Assembly: GCF_036567765.1 (NCBI RefSeq)
Contig: NZ_DATCTU010000080.1
Span: forward strand, 1 to 47,597
Direction: 5' to 3'
Length of the DNA: 47,597 nt
Source of the DNA: Pseudobacteroides sp.
GTDB lineage: Bacteria; Bacillota; Clostridia; Acetivibrionales; DSM-2933
Shown here: one piece after another, positions 40,156-47,597 of the stretch
Layout: every line of letters begins with the position of its first letter
How positions within the stretch are numbered: position 1 is the stretch's first letter
The notes under the pieces: generated by a model
Told to the model about the DNA's origin: nothing
Seen by the model: the letters and a program-made list of their open reading frames with translations, nothing else
Databases searched by the model: none
Program-made: the position numbers and the translations under genes

Positions 40156-41457
40156 ATGGGTGAGAAGGATTTTTTGATAGTTGCACACAACACTGCAGGT
40201 ATGCTACTTATAAATAAAACTCTGCAAAATGCTAATATAAAGACGGATCTGGTTCCGGCCCCTCCTGAAACAGGGACTGTATGTGCCATTGTAGTAAAGG
40301 TTTCGGAGCAAGACCTGGAAACATCCAAGGCCTTGCTTGAAAAAGAAAATGTCTCTTTTAAGGATATAATCGAAGACAGAAAGCTCAAGCTTCAGGGATT
40401 GATTGACAAAAAGCTGGGACTGTCGGTGTCTAAAGAGTTTTTGGATATTCTAAAAAAGATTGAAAACGGCGATGATCTGGAAAAGGATGAAATAGTTTAT
40501 CTTCTCAAGACCGACAAGCCGAAAGAAATAGAAGTTATATTTGCTACCGCTGACAGGATTAGAAAAGGGATGGTTGGGGATGTTGTTGAAATAAGGGGAG
40601 CTATTGAGTTTTCCAATTACTGCTGTAAAAGCTGTACTTACTGCGGTATAAACTCGCAAAACGGTTCCGTTGCAAGATACAGGATGTCGGAAGAAGAGAT
40701 TTTAAGGGTTGTTGACAGCCTTCATGAGGAAGGTATAAAGACTGTTATTCTGCAATCGGGAGAAGACTCCTTGTGGTCTACCGAGCGGATAATAAAGCTT
40801 ATAAGGGTTATCAAACAAAGAACCGGAATGCGGATAACACTAAGCGTAGGTGAAAGAACCAAAGCTGAGTACGAAGAGCTTAAGGCAAACGGTGCGGATA
40901 ATTTTCTGCTTAAAATAGAAACCACAAACAGGAAAATATTTAAAGAAGTCCACCCTGATGACGATTATGACAGAAGAATACAATGTTCAAAATGGCTAAA
41001 GGAGCTGGGATATATTAACGGTTCCGGTAACATAATAGGTCTGCCGGGCCAGCAAATAGAGGATATTGCCAATGACATTATATTTTTTAAGGAAATGGGA
41101 ATCAATATGATAGGAATAGGACCCTTTATTCCTGCAAATGGAACACCGTTAGAGCATTTGCCCCACGGGAATATAGCACTTACAGTAAGGACCGTGGCTG
41201 TTACCAGGATTGTTTGTAAAAAGGTTTATATTCCTTCTACAACAGCATTGGCTTCCTTGGATAAGGATGCACAGGTATGGGCTCTGAATGCGGGGGCAAA
41301 TACCATAATGCTCATAAATACTCCGGAAATTTACAGGGGCAGTTACAGGATTTATGATAATAAAAACATGGTGGATATGGAAGCTGCATTATACGCTGTT
41401 AAAAAGACCGGAAGAAAGCTTCCTGCTTACTTAAAGAGGTACCAAAACGATACATAA
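40156..41457 (+). CDS. hydE: HydE radical SAM maturase with an N-terminal DUF3343-like domain
   Basis: A 433-residue protein. Residues about 125-433 are HydE: FSNYCCKSCTYCGINSQNGS (Cys156, Cys160, Cys163 of the SAM cluster), ILQSGEDSLWS and SGNIIGLPGQQIEDIANDI match the maturase. Residues 1-80 are extra: FLIVAHNTAGMLLINKTLQN, then LVPAPPETGTVCAIVVKVSE, resembling DUF3343, the putative Se/S-carrier family with a single conserved Cys (Cys43) after a Thr-Val or Ser-Gly turn. HydE makes a sulfur-rich iron precursor, so a fused sulfur- or thiol-handling domain fits, but this is inference. GTTTAAATGG start context has no strong ribosome site, and expression may depend on readthrough from hydG. Confidence 0.85.
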   Translation: MGEKDFLIVAHNTAGMLLINKTLQNANIKTDLVPAPPETGTVCAIVVKVSEQDLETSKALLEKENVSFKDIIEDRKLKLQGLIDKKLGLSVSKEFLDILKKIENGDDLEKDEIVYLLKTDKPKEIEVIFATADRIRKGMVGDVVEIRGAIEFSNYCCKSCTYCGINSQNGSVARYRMSEEEILRVVDSLHEEGIKTVILQSGEDSLWSTERIIKLIRVIKQRTGMRITLSVGERTKAEYEELKANGADNFLLKIETTNRKIFKEVHPDDDYDRRIQCSKWLKELGYINGSGNIIGLPGQQIEDIANDIIFFKEMGINMIGIGPFIPANGTPLEHLPHGNIALTVRTVAVTRIVCKKVYIPSTTALASLDKDAQVWALNAGANTIMLINTPEIYRGSYRIYDNKNMVDMEAALYAVKKTGRKLPAYLKRYQNDT

Positions 41458-41491
41458 ACGAAATTTATAGCGTAAGTTATTATTAGATCAT
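41458..41491. repeat. partial copy of the 131-bp element
   Basis: ACGAAATTTATAGCGTAAGT and the following bases match the right end of the repeat at 38478-38511 with a few changes. The left arm is missing. It sits in the gap between hydE and aspA. Confidence 0.6.
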
Positions 41492-41545
41492 GACTAAAGT
41501 GTTAAAAATCCTATATTTTTTATAGATTAATGGGGTTGGTAATAA

Positions 41546-42946
41546 ATGAGAAAAGAAAAGGATATGCTGGGTGAAATGAACATTCCGGATGATGCCTACT
41601 ATGGAATACACACAAAGAGGGCTCTGGAAAACTTTTGCATTAGCGGAAGGTGTATTCATGTTGAGCTCATAAAGGCACTGATTACAGTAAAAAAAGCGGC
41701 TGCTATTACAAATGGGGAGATAGGGCTTTTGGAAAAGAGCATATCGGATGCGATTTCAAAGGCCTGTGATGAAATACTGTCAGGCAGCCTTATGGACCAG
41801 TTTGTTGTTGACCCGTTGCAGGGAGGAGCAGGGACATCAGCCAATATGAATGTTAACGAGGTTGTTGCCAATAGGGCGATAGAGCTTCTAGGGGGTAAAA
41901 AAGGCGAATATTCACTGGTGGATCCCCTTGATCATGTGAACATGTCCCAATCCACAAACGATGTCTTTCCAACCGCAGTCCGCATAGCGGCCATTAAAAT
42001 GCTAAAGCCTGTAAGTGAACTGTTTGCCGGATTTCAAACTGCTTTGCAGGAAAAGGAAGAGGATTTTTCCAAAGTTCTCAAGGTGGGAAGAACCCAGCTT
42101 CAGGATGCGGTGCCGGTTATGTTAGGGCAGGAATTCGGAGCCTGGGCACAGGCCATATCCAGGGACAGATGGAGGATTTATAAGGTTGAAGAGAGGTTAA
42201 GACAGGTTAATATAGGCGGAACTGCTGTAGGAACCGGTATCAATGCGGACAGAAAATACATATTTATGATGATTGAAAAGCTAAGGAGTCTTACAGGAAT
42301 TGGACTTGCTAGAGCAGAATACATGATGGATCCCACTCAGAACAACGATGTGTTTGTTGAGGTGTCGGGGCTGTTAAAAACCTCTTGTGTCAATCTTTCA
42401 AAGATTGCCAATGACTTGAGACTTATGGCATCAGGGCCAAGGGCAGGCTTAGGGGAGATAAATCTCCCGGCCGTACAGGCAGGATCATCCATAATGCCTG
42501 GAAAAGTAAACCCTGTAATACCTGAAGCGATAAACCAGATCGCGTTTCAGGTTATGGGCAATGACATGACAATCACCATGGCAGCCCAGTCGGGGCAGCT
42601 GGAGTTAAATGCATTTTTGCCCGTTATAGCACATAATCTTTTTGAGATGCTTGATCTTCTAAGAAACGGCATAGAGATTTTTATAAATAGATGCATAAAA
42701 GGAATAACTGCAAATAGGGAAAGGTGCAGCCAAATGGTGAAAGAGAGCTATGTTGAGGTGCCTGCCCTTATACGGCACATCGGGTATGGTGAGGCATCAA
42801 GATTAGCCAGGGAGTGTGTAGAGAAAAATAAGAACATAAGGGAAATTCTTATAGAAAAAGGTATCATGGATAAAGACACAATTGATAATATATTAAACCC
42901 ATTGGAATTGACAAAGCCTGGCATACCAGGTACAGGAAAGAGGTAG
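41546..42946 (+). CDS. aspA: aspartate ammonia-lyase
   Basis: A 466-residue aspartase that splits aspartate into fumarate and ammonium. It has DPLQGGAGTSANMNVNEVVA, NMSQSTNDVFPTAVRIA and the family signature GSSIMPGKVNPVIPE. Within the fumarase/aspartase superfamily the QSTNDVFP and MPGKVNP regions favour AspA over fumarase. The start ATG has TTAATGGGGTTGGTAA upstream, with GGGG as a weak ribosome site. Its place between hydE and hydF is seen in other hydrogenase-maturation operons; one explanation is that released ammonium supplies the nitrogen of the azadithiolate bridge of the H-cluster. Confidence 0.9.
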   Translation: MRKEKDMLGEMNIPDDAYYGIHTKRALENFCISGRCIHVELIKALITVKKAAAITNGEIGLLEKSISDAISKACDEILSGSLMDQFVVDPLQGGAGTSANMNVNEVVANRAIELLGGKKGEYSLVDPLDHVNMSQSTNDVFPTAVRIAAIKMLKPVSELFAGFQTALQEKEEDFSKVLKVGRTQLQDAVPVMLGQEFGAWAQAISRDRWRIYKVEERLRQVNIGGTAVGTGINADRKYIFMMIEKLRSLTGIGLARAEYMMDPTQNNDVFVEVSGLLKTSCVNLSKIANDLRLMASGPRAGLGEINLPAVQAGSSIMPGKVNPVIPEAINQIAFQVMGNDMTITMAAQSGQLELNAFLPVIAHNLFEMLDLLRNGIEIFINRCIKGITANRERCSQMVKESYVEVPALIRHIGYGEASRLARECVEKNKNIREILIEKGIMDKDTIDNILNPLELTKPGIPGTGKR

Positions 42947-42955
42947 GTGATTTGG

Positions 42956-44185
42956 GTGAATAACACACCGGTTTCAGAAAGGATGCATATTGCAATATTC
43001 GGAAGGAGAAATGCGGGAAAATCAAGCCTTATAAACGCACTGACAGGACAGGAACTGGCTGTTGTCTCGGATGTACCGGGGACAACAACGGACCCTGTAT
43101 ATAAGTCTATGGAGCTGCTGCCCATAGGTCCTGTAGTCATTATAGATACTGCAGGAATGGACGATGAAGGCGAACTAGGAAACTTAAGGGTTGAAAAAAC
43201 ATATGATGTATTAAGAAAAACCAACTTTGCAATAGTAGTTGTAAACGCTCAGGAAGGAATCACCGACTTTGAGCTGGACTTCATAAAAAAGGTCAAAAGC
43301 AGGGATATTCCTGTTGTTTGTGCCATGAATAAGCTGGACCTAAAGCCTTTGTCCGAAGATGAGGTATTTGAAATACGAAACAGTGTAGGAATACCTGTTA
43401 TAGGTATAAGCTCATTGATAAGAACAGGAATAGACGAACTCAAAAAAGTCATATCGGAAAATGCGGTTTATGATGACAGGGACTTAAGCATTTGCGGTGA
43501 CCTTATAAGGCCTGGTGATTTTGTAGTGCTTGTCACACCTATAGATAAGGCAGCCCCGAAGGGCAGGCTGATACTGCCTCAGCAGCAGACGATCAGGGAC
43601 ATAATAGAAAACGATGCCATGGCTGTTGTTACAAAGGAATATGAGCTTAAGGAAACAATTGAGAATTTAAATAAAAGACCGTCATTGGTAATTACCGATT
43701 CCCAGGCTTTTTTAAAGGTTTCGGCGGATGTGCCGGAGGATATACCCCTAACATCATTCTCCATACTGTTTGCAAGGTATAAGGGGGAGCTTATGGAAAT
43801 GGTAAGAGGCCTAAAGAGGATTGAAGGCCTAAAAAGCGGCAGCAGGGTACTTGTAGTGGAAGGCTGTACACACCACAGGCAGGCGGATGACATAGGTAAG
43901 GTGAAAATCCCCAGGTGGGTGAGGCAGTTAAGCGGCGGAGAAATTGAATTCGAATGGGCGTCGGGAAATTTCTTCCCTAAAGATATTGAAAAATTTGATT
44001 TGGTAATACATTGTGGGGGCTGTATGCTCAATAAGCAGGAAATGCAGTACAGGATAAATTTTTCTAAAGAAAACAATGTGGCAATCACCAATTACGGTAT
44101 GCTTATTGCATATGTTCAGGGAATACTTAAAAGAGCACTGGCTCCGTTTCCGGCAGCCTTGATGATACTGGAGGAACAGGTGTAG
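42956..44185 (+). CDS. hydF: H-cluster maturation GTPase/scaffold HydF
   Basis: A 409-residue scaffold. The N-terminal GTPase has IFGRRNAGKSS (P-loop), a DVPGTTTDPV switch region, and NKLD (base recognition). The C-terminus holds the iron-sulfur ligands CTHHR and HCGGCM. HydF receives the parts made by HydG and HydE and delivers the diiron subcluster to the hydrogenase. The GTG at 42956 (reading VNNTPVSERMHIAIFG) matches the normal HydF N-terminus and is preferred over the GTG at 42947. It follows aspA at 9 bp and ends 3 bp before the next gene, so it is in the same operon. Confidence 0.93.
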   Translation: MNNTPVSERMHIAIFGRRNAGKSSLINALTGQELAVVSDVPGTTTDPVYKSMELLPIGPVVIIDTAGMDDEGELGNLRVEKTYDVLRKTNFAIVVVNAQEGITDFELDFIKKVKSRDIPVVCAMNKLDLKPLSEDEVFEIRNSVGIPVIGISSLIRTGIDELKKVISENAVYDDRDLSICGDLIRPGDFVVLVTPIDKAAPKGRLILPQQQTIRDIIENDAMAVVTKEYELKETIENLNKRPSLVITDSQAFLKVSADVPEDIPLTSFSILFARYKGELMEMVRGLKRIEGLKSGSRVLVVEGCTHHRQADDIGKVKIPRWVRQLSGGEIEFEWASGNFFPKDIEKFDLVIHCGGCMLNKQEMQYRINFSKENNVAITNYGMLIAYVQGILKRALAPFPAALMILEEQV

Positions 44186-44188
44186 AAT

Positions 44189-45334
44189 ATGATTTATCTG
44201 GATAACGCAGCAACATCCTTTAAAAAGCCTGAAGCTGTATATGAAGAAGTAATGAAATGCATGAGAGAATATGGTGCGAACCCCGGAAGGGGAGGGCACT
44301 CTTTATCTATAAGGGCATCTATGGAGATTATGAAGGTAAGGGAAAAATTGGGTTGGTTTTTTAATATAAAAGACCCTATGAGGATATGTTTTACCAAAAA
44401 TGCCACAGAAGCTTTAAATATTGGCATTTCAGGGTATTTAAAAGAGGGCGATCATGTTATAACAACATCAATGGAACATAATTCTGTTATTAGACCATTA
44501 AATACTTTGAAAAGAGACAGAAAAGTAGAGTTTGACGTCATTGATTGTAACCAATTCGGTGAAATAGATTTAGATGACATAAAAAAGGCAATAAAGCCTA
44601 ATACAAAGCTTTTGGTAAGCACTCTTTCATCAAATGTAAACGGCATAATAATGCCTGTAAAGGAAATGGGAAGTCTGGCAAGTGAAAGCGGCATATATTT
44701 CTTGCTGGATGCTTCGCAGGGAGCTGGCTCTATCAGGATAGACGTGGAAGAAATGCATATTGATATGATGGCTTTTCCTGGTCATAAAGGACTTTTAGGT
44801 CCCCAAGGAACAGGTGGGATATATATAAGAGACGGTCTGAAGCTTTCACCCATAATATTTGGAGGGACGGGAAGTCATTCCGAAATTGTGTTTCAGCCTG
44901 AAATGCTTCCTGACAATATGGAAAGCGGTACACTGAACACTCCCGGTATAATTGGGTTGGGAGCAGGTATCGGCTACATAGAAGAAGCAGGAATAGATAA
45001 TATTAAAGCAAGAAAGCATGAGCTTGTTAAGACTCTTCATGAAGGTGCGGAGGAAATTGGGTGTGTTAAAATATATAGCAAAAACGACCCTAAGTCCAAC
45101 TCCGGCATAGTTGCTATGAATTTTAACGGCATTGACTCAACTGAGGTCAGCTACGTTTTAGACAAGGTCTATAATATTGCAACCCGAGCAGGGCTTCACT
45201 GTTCCCTAATGGCACATCAGACATTAGGTACCGTCAAGTCAGGGATTGTAAGGTTTAGTCCAGGTCCCTTCAATACGCTTGATGAGATTGATATAACTCT
45301 TAATGCATTGAGAGAGATTTCCAATAGCATATAA
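44189..45334 (+). CDS. class V aminotransferase-fold enzyme, cysteine desulfurase-like
   Basis: A 381-residue PLP enzyme. MIYLDNAATSFKKPEAVYEE is the typical start; FPGHKGLLGPQGTG carries the PLP-binding Lys; and ATRAGLHCSLMAHQTLGT carries the Cys that forms a persulfide in desulfurases. This matches the TIGR01977-type cysteine desulfurase family (EF2568-like). It probably takes sulfur from cysteine in the cytoplasm. Position right after hydF (3 bp gap) suggests sulfur supply for the clusters of the Hyd system, but family members also act elsewhere. No scaffold such as iscU is next to it. Confidence 0.85.
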   Translation: MIYLDNAATSFKKPEAVYEEVMKCMREYGANPGRGGHSLSIRASMEIMKVREKLGWFFNIKDPMRICFTKNATEALNIGISGYLKEGDHVITTSMEHNSVIRPLNTLKRDRKVEFDVIDCNQFGEIDLDDIKKAIKPNTKLLVSTLSSNVNGIIMPVKEMGSLASESGIYFLLDASQGAGSIRIDVEEMHIDMMAFPGHKGLLGPQGTGGIYIRDGLKLSPIIFGGTGSHSEIVFQPEMLPDNMESGTLNTPGIIGLGAGIGYIEEAGIDNIKARKHELVKTLHEGAEEIGCVKIYSKNDPKSNSGIVAMNFNGIDSTEVSYVLDKVYNIATRAGLHCSLMAHQTLGTVKSGIVRFSPGPFNTLDEIDITLNALREISNSI

Positions 45335-45453
45335 TTCTATGATAAATTAATTTTTTTATAAAAAATATTAATTATATCTAGAAAAAAGTTAAAATATTGT
45401 GTATAATGAATTAAAATAATCAATTATATAAATCAATTCGGGAGGAATTGCAA

Positions 45454-45615
45454 ATGGATAATAGAACTAAAAATATAATTGGGATAATATTAGCGGTTGT
45501 TGCAGTTATTATAGTATTAAGAGTTCTCAGTTTTTTGATGAAACTTTTACTGCCTCTAATCATTCTTGGTGCCATAGGTTTTGGCGTATATTATTTTCTC
45601 AAAAAAAGAGGATAG
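45454..45615 (+). CDS. 53-residue membrane protein
   Basis: A short frame starting MDNRTKNIIGIILAVVAVII and ending YYFLKKRG. Two closely spaced hydrophobic stretches (about residues 8-27 and 30-48) are followed by basic residues, so it is a small membrane peptide. GGGAGGAA lies 7 nt before the ATG, which strongly supports translation. It is 119 bp downstream of the cysteine desulfurase-like gene and is followed by a terminator. No family recognised. Confidence 0.7.
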   Translation: MDNRTKNIIGIILAVVAVIIVLRVLSFLMKLLLPLIILGAIGFGVYYFLKKRG

Positions 45616-45667
45616 AAGCATTTGTAGCCTAATCCTAATAAAAAGACTTCCAATGTACTTAGTTTAA

Positions 45668-45708
45668 AAATACCGAACTGGAGTATAACTTTACAGTTGG
45701 GTATTTTT
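45668..45708 (+). terminator. rho-independent terminator
   Basis: AAATACC-G-AACTG with CAGTT-G-GGTATTT, one mismatch inside a 12-13-bp stem, followed by more Ts. Stem and loop (TATAACTTTA) resemble the hairpin at 28952-28990. The region 45709-45889 is AT-rich leader of the next gene; I see no other feature in it. Confidence 0.7.
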
Positions 45709-45889
45709 AATTATTTCAAAAACAAATAGTAAAAATTGTTTTGCAAGTAACTAAAATATGATATTATTTATTTTATGATGTTATTTTTTTTGATATTGAT
45801 AAATAATAAACAATTTTATAAAAATGCTGATTTTATTTAATCTTGCCAATTAATTGGTTTCAATTATTTAATAAATGAAGGGGTTTATA

Positions 45890-47476
45890 ATGACGAGGGT
45901 TCTGTTTATTTCATTTGATGATGAGACCAGGAAAAGTTATGTTGATGCCTGGTTTAAAAGAGGTTCTTATTCCATTTTAGAGGCAAAAAATAAGAGTGAC
46001 CTGGTCAAATTGTTAGATCAGTATAGCGATACAAAACTTATAATTATTAACATGGATATAGATTTAAAAAGAACTCTGAATATTATTTCATATTTGAAGA
46101 GTATTGAGATAAATGCAGTTATAATCGCGACTTCAAACAATCCCGATTTCAATACAGCCAGGGAAGCATTTAGGCAGGGTGTGTCAGACTATTTGCTTAA
46201 ATCCGAAATAACAAGCAGTTATTTTAAAAAGCTGCAGAGCAGATTAAGTGAGATAGAACTGAAAAATTCAGGGGATTTAAATGAATATATATCTGATATG
46301 AGATCAGGCAAGGAAAGATTTTTAAAAGATATTCTGGAGACAGATAAAATAAACAGTTTAGACGAAGCTATAAATAATTACGGTATCAGGTTCAAGCCGG
46401 ATAATTTGATCTTATGCTATTTATGGGTTGATGACTTTCAGACCATAAGCGAGAAATATGATGGTAATACCATTGGGGATTTTTCCAATAGTGTAAAGAA
46501 GCAGATTGATACAGTCATACATGATAACTGCCTGGGTGAGAGTGTAATCTTATCCCCTCAGGAGTACCTTTTATATCTATCGTTACACTATAATGATATG
46601 GAAAATCTATTGGATAATGTGTATGATACAGTTATGCTTATTAAGGATAATTTGCATGATTCAATGGAAATAAGTGTATCTGCAGGTATCAGTTCCTTAA
46701 GCACAGAAAACAAGAAGGTCAAGGAGCTTTATGAGGAAGCAAAATATAATGTTAAACTCAGATTTGTATTCGGTAAAGGTACAATAATTACTCCAGAGAT
46801 TTCAAAGATGATAACACCTAAAAAAATCGACAGCATTTTTGGAAAAGAAGAAAAGTTTATCCGCACATTGATAGAGGCAGATAAAGAGAAAGCACAATAT
46901 GAGCTTGAAGCACTCTTAAAGCTCATCAGAAACTCAAATCCCGGAAGGCTTGATAAAATCTATGCAAGCTATATGGAGATAATTTACATAATAATAAAAT
47001 TTATAAACGAGAAATGCTATGATACAGTGGAGGTTTTTGGTCAAAACCTGGACTTTTATGACATAATCGCCAAATTCGAAACCCAGGAAGAAATCAATGA
47101 ATGGATTAAGGATATTACAGATATCGTAGTAACATATCTGAAGGAAAAACGTGATGTTAAGGTTAACAGAGCGATACTGAGGGTTCAGGAGTTTATCCGC
47201 AATAATTACAACAATGATCTAACATTAAAGATGGCAAGTGATTTTGTAGGCTTAAGCGAAAGTCACTTAAGTAACATTTTTACCAAAAAGACAGGTCAGA
47301 CTTTTACTGACTACCTGACGTCAGTTAGAATAGAAAAGGCAAAAGAGCTACTTGAAACAACAAACCTAAAGGTTTATGAAGTTGGTGTAAGTATTGGATA
47401 TGCCAATGTAGAGCATTTCAGCAGGGTATTTAAGAAATTTACTGGTTTAAGTCCGAATAATTATAAAAACTCATAG
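45890..47476 (+). CDS. YesN-type AraC-family regulator with an atypical receiver
   Basis: A 528-residue protein. Residues 1-125 have a receiver fold: RVLFISFDDETRKSYVDAWF has the acidic pair, and QGVSDYLLKSEIT the conserved Lys. The expected phosphorylated Asp (LLD-x-x-MP) seems to be replaced by Asn in LIIINMDIDLKRTL, so phosphorylation is doubtful. Residues about 180-400 are a helical linker, also seen in YesN proteins. The C-terminal two helix-turn-helix motifs (LTLKMASDFVGLSESHLSNI and KVYEVGVSIGYANVEHFSRV) are intact, so it binds DNA. AAGGGG precedes the ATG. No sensor kinase gene lies next to it. Its stop codon is directly followed by the right-hand IS. Confidence 0.8.
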   Translation: MTRVLFISFDDETRKSYVDAWFKRGSYSILEAKNKSDLVKLLDQYSDTKLIIINMDIDLKRTLNIISYLKSIEINAVIIATSNNPDFNTAREAFRQGVSDYLLKSEITSSYFKKLQSRLSEIELKNSGDLNEYISDMRSGKERFLKDILETDKINSLDEAINNYGIRFKPDNLILCYLWVDDFQTISEKYDGNTIGDFSNSVKKQIDTVIHDNCLGESVILSPQEYLLYLSLHYNDMENLLDNVYDTVMLIKDNLHDSMEISVSAGISSLSTENKKVKELYEEAKYNVKLRFVFGKGTIITPEISKMITPKKIDSIFGKEEKFIRTLIEADKEKAQYELEALLKLIRNSNPGRLDKIYASYMEIIYIIIKFINEKCYDTVEVFGQNLDFYDIIAKFETQEEINEWIKDITDIVVTYLKEKRDVKVNRAILRVQEFIRNNYNNDLTLKMASDFVGLSESHLSNIFTKKTGQTFTDYLTSVRIEKAKELLETTNLKVYEVGVSIGYANVEHFSRVFKKFTGLSPNNYKNS

Positions 47477-47597
47477 TTGTTGCATAAAAATTTTTGATTA
47501 AAATCAACTGTAATATTTACCTGTAGAAAGCATGAAAGCTCCTTTGTTAATATCAAGTGGGTTGTCCTGATAGCAACCACATTAATTAACTAAGGAG
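47477..47597 (+). mobile_element. IS4-like insertion sequence, right-hand copy (5' leader only)
   Basis: The last 121 bases are the leader of a second copy of the IS at the left end, pointing outward on the plus strand. They end at the AAGGAG ribosome site, just before the expected ATG of the transposase. Several base differences from the left copy show that it is a separate copy. Confidence 0.8.

Overview
The window is AT-rich DNA of an anaerobic, spore-former-type clostridium, most like the cellulolytic Acetivibrio/Ruminiclostridium group. The evidence is a SigI/RsgI pair, surface proteins with S-layer, CBM6-like and PA14-like modules joined by Pro-Thr linkers, copper-amine-oxidase stalk and DUF4474 proteins, and a complete [FeFe]-hydrogenase maturation operon. 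Species cannot be fixed from the sequence alone. Both ends lie in related but non-identical copies of an IS4-like element in inverted orientation, so the 47.6 kb lies between two outward-facing insertion sequences.

Positions 310-15300 form an integron-type gene-cassette array with no integrase in the window (a CALIN-like cluster). About 16 one- or two-gene cassettes, all on the plus strand, are separated by attC-like sites of about 119-168 bp with R''/R' core boxes and complementary inner arms. Cargo: a small membrane protein, a lipoprotein subclass B1 metallo-beta-lactamase, a TIR-like protein, an FMN reductase, an 82-residue protein plus retropepsin pair with its own promoter and terminator, five acetyltransferases (one with tandem domains), a DUF4279 protein and a RibD/DHFR-like reductase, plus several broken genes and ORF-less cassettes. 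A decayed group II intron sits inside one attC, and an identical 95-bp piece of its 3' end sits between two other site remnants. Two features stand out. The first and last 11-20 nt of each intact cassette are complementary to each other, with compensatory changes. A family of hairpins with a conserved RTCCNT-type loop but different stems lies at cassette starts and ends.

Positions 15300-18850 are a decay zone: a putative lipoprotein, a membrane protein, GGDEF and lipoprotein remnants, and a divergent peptide deformylase that lacks the usual Cys ligand.

Positions 18870-37720 are chromosomal backbone: agmatinase and an MnmM/YtqB-like methyltransferase; a NPCBM surface protein; a GT-C glycosyltransferase; an ArsR regulator with an EFR1 flavodoxin-ferredoxin protein sharing a 17-bp upstream motif; a stalk-domain protein; a metallophosphoesterase; DUF4474; sigI-rsgI; pyrD, a histidine phosphatase and a PyrE-like protein; and an S-layer/CBM/PA14 protein followed by a terminator and a group II intron 5' fragment.

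Positions 38060-45615 are the H-cluster assembly operon: a TM1266-like regulator, hydG, hydE (with an N-terminal DUF3343-like extension), aspA, hydF, a class V aminotransferase/cysteine desulfurase and a small membrane protein, with an inverted-repeat element and a possible leader-peptide attenuator before hydG. The last gene is a YesN-type AraC regulator whose stop codon abuts the right-hand IS.
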